Below are positions 13,162 to 20,471 of a stretch of DNA of 23,773 bases, piece by piece. The number at the start of each line of letters is the position of its first letter. Position 1 is the stretch's first letter. The notes under the pieces are model-generated. The model saw only the letters and a program-made list of their open reading frames with translations. It did not search any database and had not been told where the DNA came from. Source of the stretch: JACPDD01 sp040900105. GTDB taxonomy: Bacteria; Patescibacteriota; Microgenomatia; Levybacterales; UBA12049. Location of the stretch: the NCBI GenBank assembly GCA_040900105.1, contig JBBDZP010000035.1, forward strand, positions 1-23,773. The letters run 5' to 3'. A program made the translations under genes and the position numbers.

Positions 13162-13680
13162 TTATTGCAAATTTTCAAAAAAGCCCAAATATCTAAATGC
13201 TTTTATTGTGCCGCTAGAATAAGTTACTACTCTACATTCTAAGTTTGGAAATGTTCCTCGAAATGCTCCCCAGAATGCTAAATCACCAAGACCTATGTCT
13301 CCCGTGCTTGGTAAAGGATTAAGTTGGTCATTCCAGTGAGTGTGGGAAAATAGTCCGGCTTCATTTCTAGCACCAAGCCTGGATAGAGCATCAAATACAG
13401 AATCGGGGTCCGTAGATGATTCGTCCCCTCTAATTATTTCTTGCCTATCTTCTGCTGAAATCAAAGCATATTCTCTTTTGTCCGATAAGCTTCTTGCCAT
13501 CAGGGTAATCTCCTGGTCTAATGGTTGGACTACCTCCAGAAGAACATCGCAGCCCGAAATATCTTTTCCCAAACGGATAACCATTCCAACTGGAAGCCTG
13601 AGAACTTCTTCGTGGCATCTTTTTATACTGTTCTGATAAGCTTCGTCTAAAGCTGAGATAACAACTGCCCTTTCTAACAT
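13162..13680 (-). CDS. JAMM/MPN-like putative metalloprotease
   Basis: This 172-residue soluble protein shows G-L-F-S-H113-T-H115-W followed by P-L-P-S125-T-G-D128. That is the H-x-H ... S-x-x-D arrangement of JAMM/MPN zinc isopeptidases and RadC-like proteins, although the H-to-S spacing is two residues longer than usual. A candidate upstream Glu lies in the first half (E49 or E57), unproven. JAMM proteins cleave isopeptide bonds or small-modifier tails; the substrate here is unknown. The gene is inserted on the opposite strand between the ligase-like and flippase genes, ending 8 nt from the ligase stop. It has a perfect TATAAT extended -10 for a leaderless transcript. Confidence 0.6.
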   Translation of the reverse strand: MLERAVVISALDEAYQNSIKRCHEEVLRLPVGMVIRLGKDISGCDVLLEVVQPLDQEITLMARSLSDKREYALISAEDRQEIIRGDESSTDPDSVFDALSRLGARNEAGLFSHTHWNDQLNPLPSTGDIGLGDLAFWGAFRGTFPNLECRVVTYSSGTIKAFRYLGFFENLQ

Positions 13681-13686
13681 TCAGGG

Positions 13687-13695
13687 ATTATACCA
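13687..13695 (-). promoter_or_regulatory. Perfect extended -10 promoter of the JAMM-like gene, leaderless
   Basis: TGG-TATAAT on the minus strand ends at 13687. A start 7 nt further is 13680, exactly the A of the ATG. It is divergent from the flippase promoter only ~20 bp away. Confidence 0.8.
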
Positions 13696-13713
13696 GAAGC
13701 GGATTGGCAAGTT

Positions 13714-13722
13714 TGATACAAT
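13714..13722 (+). promoter_or_regulatory. Extended -10 promoter of the flippase gene, predicted leaderless
   Basis: TGA-TACAAT at 13714-13722. The predicted start, about 13729, is one base before the GTG start codon at 13730. Confidence 0.7.
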
Positions 13723-13729
13723 ACAGCTT

Positions 13730-14962
13730 GTGCAATATTTTACGGTATTTAAAAACGCCTCTTATCAAACATTCGCAAGGGTCTTAACAAGTGGAAGAGG
13801 TTTTTTGCTTGCCGTTATTTTGGCAAGAAGTTTTGGAGCAGAGGGATATGGTGATTTTATTAAAATCACGTCTTTTGTGGTGCTGTTTTTTTTATTCTGC
13901 GATTTTGGAATAAACGCCATTTTTCTTCAACAAAAAGACTCCGAAAAAAAATTTAGAGAGTTTTTGTACTTAAGGCTTGCTATGGCATTGGGACTGTTTT
14001 TGCTTGCCAATGTTATATCATTTTTCCTTCCCTACGACAGCAATCTTGGTGTTGGGTTTTCTTCTTTTATCAAATTAGGAATACTAATTTATTCGTTGGA
14101 GCTTTTTATTCAGTCTATTCTTGTCTCAACAAATGCGGTTTTCCAAAAAAGGCTAAGATACGACTTCCTAATGAAGTCTTCGGCAATAGGATCCCTGCTG
14201 TCTTTGATCCTTGTGTTTATCTCTGCTTCTTTTCAGCAATCCTTACATGTAATTATATCTGCTCTAATTTTCGCCGATTTAGTTGCTGCGTTTTTTTCTC
14301 TCCTGTTTGTAAAAGAAAAGATTTTTCCTGTCAAGTTTGATATTGGATTAACAAAGGAACTGCTAAAAAAGTCCTTTCCCCTGGGAATGGTGTTGGTTTT
14401 CAATCTAATCTATTTTAGAATAGATACCTTGATTATTGCAGCATTCAGAAGCTCCGGGGAAGTTGGAATATATGGATTGGCTTTTCTGTTTTTTGATTTT
14501 TTACTTGCTCTTCCCCTTTTTATCTCAAATTCTATCTATCCACTCCTTCTTGCTGCTAAGGAAAAAAGAGACCAATTTTTGAAATTGACAAGATCCTATT
14601 TTCTAATATATCTTGGGCTTTCTTTTATAGTTATGATTCCCTTCTGGTTTGTTTCTCCGCTCTTCAATTTTATAAATCCTCAGTTTCAAGGAGCTATAGC
14701 GCCATTCAGAATCCTTCTTTTAAGTCTTCCGTTTTTCTTTTTGACAAGCTTTCTTCAGTGGATACTCATAACATTTAAGAGAACGGGATATCTTATGGTT
14801 GTTTATTTTACGTCCATGTGTCTTAATGTGCTTTTAAACCTTATATTTGTGCCGGAATATTCCTACATGGCGGCGGCGGCAATTACGGTAATTTCCGAAG
14901 CGTTAGTATTTGCGCTCTTATTCTATAAGGTTTTGAGCTTGAAAAAATGGATAAAAGAATAA
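13730..14962 (+). CDS. Polysaccharide flippase (Wzx/MOP family)
   Basis: This 410-residue protein has about twelve membrane helices. The N-terminus R-G-F-L-L-A-V-I-L-A-R-S-F-G-A-E-G-Y-G-D-F is typical of Wzx/oligosaccharide flippases of the MOP superfamily, followed by alternating helices and basic loops. It would flip lipid-linked sugar units across the membrane for the nearby ligase/polymerase. The start is GTG at 13730, supported by an extended -10 that ends 8 nt upstream. It overlaps the RNase HI gene by 16 nt. Confidence 0.9.
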   Translation: MQYFTVFKNASYQTFARVLTSGRGFLLAVILARSFGAEGYGDFIKITSFVVLFFLFCDFGINAIFLQQKDSEKKFREFLYLRLAMALGLFLLANVISFFLPYDSNLGVGFSSFIKLGILIYSLELFIQSILVSTNAVFQKRLRYDFLMKSSAIGSLLSLILVFISASFQQSLHVIISALIFADLVAAFFSLLFVKEKIFPVKFDIGLTKELLKKSFPLGMVLVFNLIYFRIDTLIIAAFRSSGEVGIYGLAFLFFDFLLALPLFISNSIYPLLLAAKEKRDQFLKLTRSYFLIYLGLSFIVMIPFWFVSPLFNFINPQFQGAIAPFRILLLSLPFFFLTSFLQWILITFKRTGYLMVVYFTSMCLNVLLNLIFVPEYSYMAAAAITVISEALVFALLFYKVLSLKKWIKE

Positions 14963-15366
14963 ACATATTTACAGATGGCGGCGCAAGAGGAAACCCGGGG
15001 CCCGCGGCAATTGGAGTCTATATTGAGTCAAAAGGAAAAACCCTTGCGGAAATTGGCAAGACAATAGGCATAGCAACAAATAACGCGGCCGAGTACAAAG
15101 CAGTGATTGAAGCTTTGGATTGGGTAATTCAAAGCAAAGAGATATTGCCCAAAGAGACGGAAATTTTCTTTTTTCTTGATTCGCTCCTTGTTTGCTCGCA
15201 AGTTAGAGGGATTTTTAAAGTTAAAGACATAAATCTAAAGAGCCTGCTTGCGCAAGTAAAAGAAAAAGAGGCACAGATTAGCTATCCAATTGTTTATGGT
15301 CATGTTCCCAGGGAGGAAAATAAAAATGCGGATAGAATGGTTAACCGCGCGCTAGATCGAGTCTGA
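14947..15366 (+). CDS. rnhA: Ribonuclease HI
   Basis: This 139-residue protein has all four catalytic acids of RNase HI: D10 (TDGGARGNPGPA), E49 (NNAAEYKA), D78 (FFLDSLLV) and D129 (KNADRMVN), plus H119 in GHVPREEN. It cuts RNA in RNA-DNA hybrids, removing primers and R-loops. The lack of the basic handle region is like bacterial short forms. It starts inside the flippase gene (16-nt overlap), so it is probably co-transcribed with it, an unusual pairing. Confidence 0.94.
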   Translation: MDKRINIFTDGGARGNPGPAAIGVYIESKGKTLAEIGKTIGIATNNAAEYKAVIEALDWVIQSKEILPKETEIFFFLDSLLVCSQVRGIFKVKDINLKSLLAQVKEKEAQISYPIVYGHVPREENKNADRMVNRALDRV

Positions 15367-15372
15367 CTCGAC

Positions 15373-15402
15373 TAGACAATGTGTAGTAACTTAACCTAAA
15401 AT
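15373..15402 (+). promoter_or_regulatory. Promoter of the DUF4012 gene, near-leaderless
   Basis: TAGACA (15373-15378, five of six), an 18-nt spacer and TAAAAT (15397-15402) predict a start near 15409, two bases before the GTG at 15411. Confidence 0.7.
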
Positions 15403-15410
15403 AAGGCTTA

Positions 15411-18113
15411 GTGAAAACATCTGCTCTTCTTACCACAGAAGAAAGTGCAAGCGAAATAAAAAATCCGGTTTTAATTGTAGATAAGGATGGAATAATCGGT
15501 AAAGAGCTGATTTTTAAGCTTGGAAAAGATGTCCAAGCAGTTTTTGTAACCCGCGGCAAGCCCTATCTTCCTGACGAATACGTAGGAAATGTGATCTACG
15601 TACCTTTTACTGCAAAATTTCCCACTATTCCCAACGGAAATTATTCTCTTATGTTTATAATTGACAGTCCTTTGAGTCAAATAAGAGGCTTACTTCCCTC
15701 TTTCCTCCAAAAATCAGAAAAGGATAAGGTTACTGTTCTTTATGCAGCTACAATCCTCCATGCCGATGAGAAGCTTTTTGAATTTAAAAATAATTACCCA
15801 AGATTAAAAATTTTGATATACGGAGATGTTTTTGACAAGAATCTTTCTTTGCAGCAAGACGCTCTCGTAAATAAATTTTTATACAATACATTTGCGTATG
15901 AAAAACTGGAAGTTTCCGGAAGTGGATTGCAAAAAACTTATCCTGTTTATCTTGATGATGTGGTTTCCTGCCTTTTGGAGGCAACATTTGGGACTCACAC
16001 AAAGGAACAAATTTTCTTTGCTTTTCCCAAACATCCCTACACAGCTCTTGCTATTGCCCGTGCAATTAAGAAGGCAAGACCGGAAGTTAAAATTGGCTTT
16101 TCTTCCCAGAAAGGAGAAAAGGATCCGCCAGCTGGCGGAAAACATATTCCAAGCCAAGGATTATATCTTCTTGAAGATAGATACCCACTAGACGCACGAA
16201 TAAGGGAAGTTGTATCCGAAGGTTCAATGCCACAATCACACAAAGAAGGTGAGTCTTCTCACTCAACAAGAAAAATGTCTCTGCTTCCTACACTTCTTTT
16301 TCTCTTGTTTTTATTTATCCTTCCTTTTGTATCTACAGTTTCTTTTTTCTTGTTTGGAATACTGGGTCTTTCTGCTGTTCAAGCAAACTTTAACAAAGGC
16401 GACATTGGGAGAGCTACCTTCTGGGCGAAGCGTTCTCAAGTGTTCTTTTCTGTGGCAAGAGCAACCTATGAGCCTCTCTCATTTGAGGTAAATCTTTTGG
16501 GTTTGGGTGAAAGAATTGACCCTCTGGGGCAAAGCATAGATGCCGGAAAAAATATTTCAGGTGCTGTCGTTTCATTTTCAGACGCTTATGGGAAATTTTC
16601 AGCAGTACTCACGGGCAAAAGTAGTAATCCGGAAAAAGACTTTGGAGAGGCAAATCTGGAGCTTTCAGATGCCCTAGCTTCACTGAAAAAGATAGAAAGC
16701 AGTAAAGAGCTTTCAAAAACGATAACAGCTAAGCTAAGGGAAAATGACAGGCTTTTAAATTTTTTAGCCGGAGTCCAGACGGTCTTACCACAACTGATGG
16801 GGGTGGATGGTAAAAGAAATTATCTTGTTCTCTTTCAAAACAACATGGAGCTTCGTCCAACCGGAGGATTTATAGGCTCCTATGGCCTCCTGTCTTTAAA
16901 TAAGGGAAAATTAGCGAGCTTTACTGTTTCCGATGTTTATGATGCAGACGGACAGCTTAAAGGACACGTTGAACCACCCTTCGCAATTCGCCGTTATCTT
17001 CCATCGGAGCATTGGTATTTACGGGATAGTAATTTTGATTTGAATTTTCCAAAAGCCGCTTCGACTGCCGCATTCTTTTTAAAAACGGAAATGAATCAGG
17101 ACGTTCACGGAGTCATAGCTATAAATGTATCTTTTGTACAAAAATTGCTTAAGGTAATGGGCGATGTAAAAGTTCCGGAGTACAACGAAACTGTAACGGC
17201 TGAGAATTTTCCTAAGCTTGCTGTAACTCATTCTCAAAAGAACTTCTTTCCCGGCTCAACCCAAAAAAAAGACTTTTTGGGCGCAGTTTTTAGAGCAATG
17301 CAGCAGAGGCTTGCTGTAAAGAAGGATATTTCTTATATTGCGCTTACTAAGGTAATAGAGGAATCAGTTTTAAGCAAAGATATACTTCTTGCATCCTCGG
17401 ATCCTACTGCCCAGGGACTCTTCACAATAAGCAATTGGTCGCCGTCTCTATGGGATCCAAGGCAGACAGAAACAGATGTTGTTAATGACTTTGTTAGTAT
17501 TAATGAGGCCAACCTGGGAGTTAATAAGGTTAATTATTTCGTATCCCGAAAAATGTCTAAAAATGCCATAGTAAATGCTGAAGGAGGAGTATCTTCCGAG
17601 CTTAGCATTTCTTTTGAGAATAAGAGCGACGGAAGCTGGCCGGGCGGAGATTACAAAAATTATCTAAGAGTAGTGCTACCGGGCGGCACAGTATTGTCCT
17701 CTGTTAGCATTGACGGGGAAGAGAAAGAAATAACCAAAGCTATTACAGACCCGGCCGTATATGAGAAAAGCGATTTTGAGCCACCTGAAGCTTTAGAGAT
17801 TGAAAGAACAGAGCAAAATGGAAAAACTGTGTTTGGGGTTCTTTTAAATGTCCCTAAAAGTTCCAAGAAGACTATAACTTTTGCTTATGTTATACCCGCA
17901 AAATTGGATATTGCCTCATCGACGTACAACTTAAAAATAGTAAAGCAACCTGGAGTTTCAAATATTCCTTTTGATCTCAGCTTCTCTTACCCGGAATCTC
18001 AAAAAATAGTATTCGTATCAAGCGGAGTTAATAAACAAAACGGTTCAGTTTCTTTTAAAAAAGACATTCTTTCGGACGAAGAAGTAACAGTGAGATTTAC
18101 CAAAAGTGAGTAA
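15411..18113 (+). CDS. DUF4012 membrane protein with epimerase-like N-terminal domain
   Basis: This 900-residue protein starts at GTG 15411. Residues ~18-265 resemble a degenerate Rossmann fold of the NAD-dependent epimerase type (NPVLIVDKDGIIGKELIFKL) but lack a clear G-x-x-G-x-x-G. A basic stretch precedes one strong membrane helix (~291-325). The outer part (~360-890) holds DUF4012, with the hallmark Y-L-V-L-F-Q-N-N-M-E-L-R-P-T-G-G-F-I-G-S-Y-G (~470-491), and a beta-rich C-terminal end. DUF4012 proteins are common in CPR and Actinobacteria, often near polysaccharide genes, with unknown function. Residues 239-243 (PPAGG) come from an in-frame 16-bp palindrome. It probably works at the cell surface with the adjacent flippase and ligase (inference). 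Confidence 0.88.
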   Translation: MKTSALLTTEESASEIKNPVLIVDKDGIIGKELIFKLGKDVQAVFVTRGKPYLPDEYVGNVIYVPFTAKFPTIPNGNYSLMFIIDSPLSQIRGLLPSFLQKSEKDKVTVLYAATILHADEKLFEFKNNYPRLKILIYGDVFDKNLSLQQDALVNKFLYNTFAYEKLEVSGSGLQKTYPVYLDDVVSCLLEATFGTHTKEQIFFAFPKHPYTALAIARAIKKARPEVKIGFSSQKGEKDPPAGGKHIPSQGLYLLEDRYPLDARIREVVSEGSMPQSHKEGESSHSTRKMSLLPTLLFLLFLFILPFVSTVSFFLFGILGLSAVQANFNKGDIGRATFWAKRSQVFFSVARATYEPLSFEVNLLGLGERIDPLGQSIDAGKNISGAVVSFSDAYGKFSAVLTGKSSNPEKDFGEANLELSDALASLKKIESSKELSKTITAKLRENDRLLNFLAGVQTVLPQLMGVDGKRNYLVLFQNNMELRPTGGFIGSYGLLSLNKGKLASFTVSDVYDADGQLKGHVEPPFAIRRYLPSEHWYLRDSNFDLNFPKAASTAAFFLKTEMNQDVHGVIAINVSFVQKLLKVMGDVKVPEYNETVTAENFPKLAVTHSQKNFFPGSTQKKDFLGAVFRAMQQRLAVKKDISYIALTKVIEESVLSKDILLASSDPTAQGLFTISNWSPSLWDPRQTETDVVNDFVSINEANLGVNKVNYFVSRKMSKNAIVNAEGGVSSELSISFENKSDGSWPGGDYKNYLRVVLPGGTVLSSVSIDGEEKEITKAITDPAVYEKSDFEPPEALEIERTEQNGKTVFGVLLNVPKSSKKTITFAYVIPAKLDIASSTYNLKIVKQPGVSNIPFDLSFSYPESQKIVFVSSGVNKQNGSVSFKKDILSDEEVTVRFTKSE
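16124..16139. repeat. Perfect 16-bp palindrome TCCGCCAGCTGGCGGA in the DUF4012 gene
   Basis: A perfect palindrome read in frame as D-P-P-A-G-G-K in the region between the epimerase-like domain and the membrane helix. It is the same family as copies at 2964, 22496 and 22945. Confidence 0.85.
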
Positions 18114-18201
18114 CTTTTTTCTGTCCGATAGTATTATAATACCCGAAATTCTGAAGCTAATTCTATAAAATTTCTAAGAGAGAAGGACAAAACACTGCGA
18201 A
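18114..18201. other. Convergent gap with a 12-bp AT palindrome
   Basis: This 88-nt gap separates the convergent DUF4012 and FBPase genes. It contains the perfect palindrome GTATTATAATAC (18131-18142), which holds a TATAAT on both strands but no start codon nearby. No GC hairpin with a T-run is seen, so I do not call a terminator. Confidence 0.5.
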
Positions 18202-19158
18202 CTATTTTGAAAAACTAAGAAACTCATCTACGTTTTTCTTGCTGCCCATAACAAAAGGGGAGAGGTCATGGATATGTTTTGGAGTAAAGCCTAGCGGATT
18301 TTTTCCTTCTCCTGCAACTGCCTTGCCTCCTGCTTGTTCCGTTAAAAACGCAAAGGGATTTACCTCAATCATTAATCTTAGTTTTCCTTCGGGTTGTTTT
18401 TTATCGGCAACGTATAGAAATATCCCTCCTTTTATAAATGTTCTATGAGCATCCGCGACAAGAGATCCAACGAAGCGAAGCTTTGATTTTGCCTCATTTC
18501 TTAAATGTTCAAGATAGTTCTTGGTGAAGTCATCGTACAGCGATTCATATGCCTGATTTATAGAGTAAATTTGCCCACTCTGCGGAATTTTAATATCGGG
18601 GTGGGAGAGTAAAAAGCTTCCGATTGCAGGATCCAGAGTAAACCCATTCACGCCATGTCCAAATGTATAGACGAACATTACGCTTGAGCCGTAGATTATA
18701 TATCCTGCGGCAACCTGTTTGTTGCCCTGTTGCAGAAGTCCCCCGTCTTTGTGATAAATAGAGAAAATAGTTCCAATAGGACAGTTCGTGTCTATGTTTG
18801 AGGAGCCGTCCAAAGGATCAAAATAAACTATATATTCTCCAGCGCTTTCTTTTGGTGCGAAGACAGGGTTTTCCATTTCCTCGGATACCACAGCATGCAC
18901 CTCTCCACTTGAAATTAATGTGTCAACGAGTAGCTTATTGGCAAATTCATCCAGCTTTTGCACCTCTTCCCCAAAGGTATTGGTGTTGCCGGTTTTACCC
19001 AGAATGTCAACAAGTCCGGATGCTTTAACGTGGGATGCAATTATTTTTGCTGCATTCTCAATTTGGTTCATAAGTATTGTAAATCTTCCTGTGGCTTTGG
19101 GGAAATTGGCCTGTTCGCGCAGAATGTAATCGGTTAGGGTAGGAATGTACTTATACAT
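18202..19158 (-). CDS. fbp: Fructose-1,6-bisphosphatase class I
   Basis: This 318-residue protein has the class I FBPase metal site DPLDGSSNID (114-123), preceding S-E-E-M-E (92-96), and the substrate site region R-F-V-G-S-L-V-A-D-A-H-R-T ... N-P-F-A-F-L-T-E-Q-A-G-G-K-A. It removes the 1-phosphate of fructose-1,6-bisphosphate in gluconeogenesis. It may also act on sedoheptulose bisphosphate. The tyrosine usual in the L-Y-E-A-N-P segment is replaced (L-M-I-E-V-N-P). It overlaps the aldolase gene upstream by 8 nt, so the two are one operon. Confidence 0.95.
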   Translation of the reverse strand: MYKYIPTLTDYILREQANFPKATGRFTILMNQIENAAKIIASHVKASGLVDILGKTGNTNTFGEEVQKLDEFANKLLVDTLISSGEVHAVVSEEMENPVFAPKESAGEYIVYFDPLDGSSNIDTNCPIGTIFSIYHKDGGLLQQGNKQVAAGYIIYGSSVMFVYTFGHGVNGFTLDPAIGSFLLSHPDIKIPQSGQIYSINQAYESLYDDFTKNYLEHLRNEAKSKLRFVGSLVADAHRTFIKGGIFLYVADKKQPEGKLRLMIEVNPFAFLTEQAGGKAVAGEGKNPLGFTPKHIHDLSPFVMGSKKNVDEFLSFSK

Positions 19159-20389
19159 ACGATAAAATATCTTCTCTTGTATTAAAAACGTTTAGTTTTT
19201 TAAAAAGGAAGCTAAATTGCTTTTCCAGAGTATCTATAATAGGTCTTTTGTCTGCTTCTGACAGTTCCCACATCTGTTTTTTGAACGGGCCGATTGCTTT
19301 TTTCCTGCATTTGTAAATAAATTGCTCTTTGTTCCAGTCTTGTTCCCACTCGTCTTTGCAACTGCGCTCGACCCATTCATATATCTCTTGCTTGAGCGGA
19401 TCGGGCATGTTTTCGTAGATGATATTTTGAAATCCTGTAGCCAGATGAATTTCAAGGGTTTTGTGCTTTGGAAATTCACCAAAGAGTTCATTGGGAAGAG
19501 TTGAGGCGCCATGCTGAACGACTCCGCCTATGTGATATGTTTCGCGTGCAAGGTTTCCAATGTCTTCAAGAACGGAAAAATCAAGCTTCACGTCTGCAAT
19601 TTTGCCGTCCGGCAGGGGAATGCCGCCATGACTTGTGCCTGTTTGGACGCTAACTTTACTGATCCCAGGCATTTTGTTTCCTAGTCCTTTTAAATAGCCT
19701 TGCATAAATGCGTCCAAGTCCGCCGTTGTGCTATTCTTATCTCCAATATGGCCAATTTCAGCGCCTATTGAAATAGTTTGGCCTTTCTCCAGAGAACGGA
19801 TGTATTCGGTCAACTCAATAGTTGTTCTGTAGTTTTCTTCCTGCTGGGCGTCTGTTGTGGGCAAGTTCAAATCTACCAGAGTAGAGGCATCAATATCTAT
19901 ATTGTAAAAGCCCGCATCTGCAGATTCTTTTATGAGGGCCTTAATCTTGTCGGTCTCAGTCTTTGGGTCTTCTTTATGCCTCTTAGCACTAAATTGAAAA
20001 TGGTCACCTTGAACAAAAACCGGCCCCTTGTAGCCCTCTTTTATGGCTGCAGCCAGCACGACCGTTGCATACTCATCCGGTCTTTGGTCGGTGTATTCAA
20101 TCTCTGATCTGGCTATCTCAAATACTACGGTCCCTATGTTGTGTTTAAGCATTAGCTTAAAGATTACTCGCGCTGTATCGTAAGTCATTGCCCGTACGTT
20201 AATTGCAGGCACGGTTGAGGCTGGAGCCACTTTCCCCTGGCCTATAGCCATATAATAGTCGTATATTGAGGCTAAATTTATACCAAGCTTATTAGCTTCA
20301 GTGCGAATCTCTCTGCGGGAAGCAGCCTTCTTAGATGAATCTTTGGAGAAAACGGCAGTATGAATAAGGCTGTCAATATCCTCTGACAT
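19151..20389 (-). CDS. Class II fructose-bisphosphate aldolase-like protein
   Basis: This 412-residue protein has a TIM-barrel aldolase pattern with the class II zinc-site residues: D129-H130 in QGDHFQF, E211 in AEIGHIG, H254 in GTSHGG and H293 in VVQHGAST. These match class II ketose-bisphosphate aldolases. It is ~70 residues longer than the common short form, with an N-terminal helical extension and a C-terminal extension rich in Lys/Trp. It would join or split triose phosphates, feeding the FBPase encoded next in the same operon. Substrate preference cannot be told from the sequence. A TGA-TATACT extended -10 gives a 7-nt leader. The gene is divergent from valS. Confidence 0.85.
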   Translation of the reverse strand: MSEDIDSLIHTAVFSKDSSKKAASRREIRTEANKLGINLASIYDYYMAIGQGKVAPASTVPAINVRAMTYDTARVIFKLMLKHNIGTVVFEIARSEIEYTDQRPDEYATVVLAAAIKEGYKGPVFVQGDHFQFSAKRHKEDPKTETDKIKALIKESADAGFYNIDIDASTLVDLNLPTTDAQQEENYRTTIELTEYIRSLEKGQTISIGAEIGHIGDKNSTTADLDAFMQGYLKGLGNKMPGISKVSVQTGTSHGGIPLPDGKIADVKLDFSVLEDIGNLARETYHIGGVVQHGASTLPNELFGEFPKHKTLEIHLATGFQNIIYENMPDPLKQEIYEWVERSCKDEWEQDWNKEQFIYKCRKKAIGPFKKQMWELSEADKRPIIDTLEKQFSFLFKKLNVFNTREDILSYV

Positions 20390-20402
20390 AGTTAACTTTT
20401 AG

Positions 20403-20411
20403 AGTATATCA
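20403..20411 (-). promoter_or_regulatory. Extended -10 promoter of the aldolase-fbp operon
   Basis: TGA-TATACT on the minus strand ends at 20403. The predicted start is 20396 and the ATG begins at 20389, so the leader is about 7 nt with no room for a Shine-Dalgarno sequence. Confidence 0.65.
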
Positions 20412-20435
20412 TATATTGAAAACATCCTTTCAGGA

Positions 20436-20464
20436 TTGAGAAGAGCCTTAGCCTATGTTAGAAT
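20436..20464 (+). promoter_or_regulatory. valS promoter, predicted leaderless
   Basis: TTGAGA (20436-20441, five of six), a 17-nt spacer and TAGAAT (20459-20464) with an upstream TG (20456-20457). The predicted start, 20471, is next to ATG 20472. The TTG that could start a longer frame is thus the -35 element. Confidence 0.75.
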
Positions 20465-20471
20465 CACATCA

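Noticed and set aside
18131..18142. GTATTATAATAC as a terminator or small-RNA promoter
   Set aside because: There is no GC stem with a T-run and no recognisable RNA downstream, so it is kept only as a note on the gap.
10129..20440. Shared 14-mer TCCTGAAAGGATGT before rnpA and before the aldolase gene (reverse strand)
   Set aside because: Only two copies, and about one such match is expected by chance in 24 kb on two strands. At rnpA it is simply the ribosome-binding site.
20436..20471. TTG-started N-terminal extension of valS
   Set aside because: The TTG is the -35 hexamer (TTGAGA) of a promoter whose transcript starts at 20471. The extra residues do not resemble ValRS.
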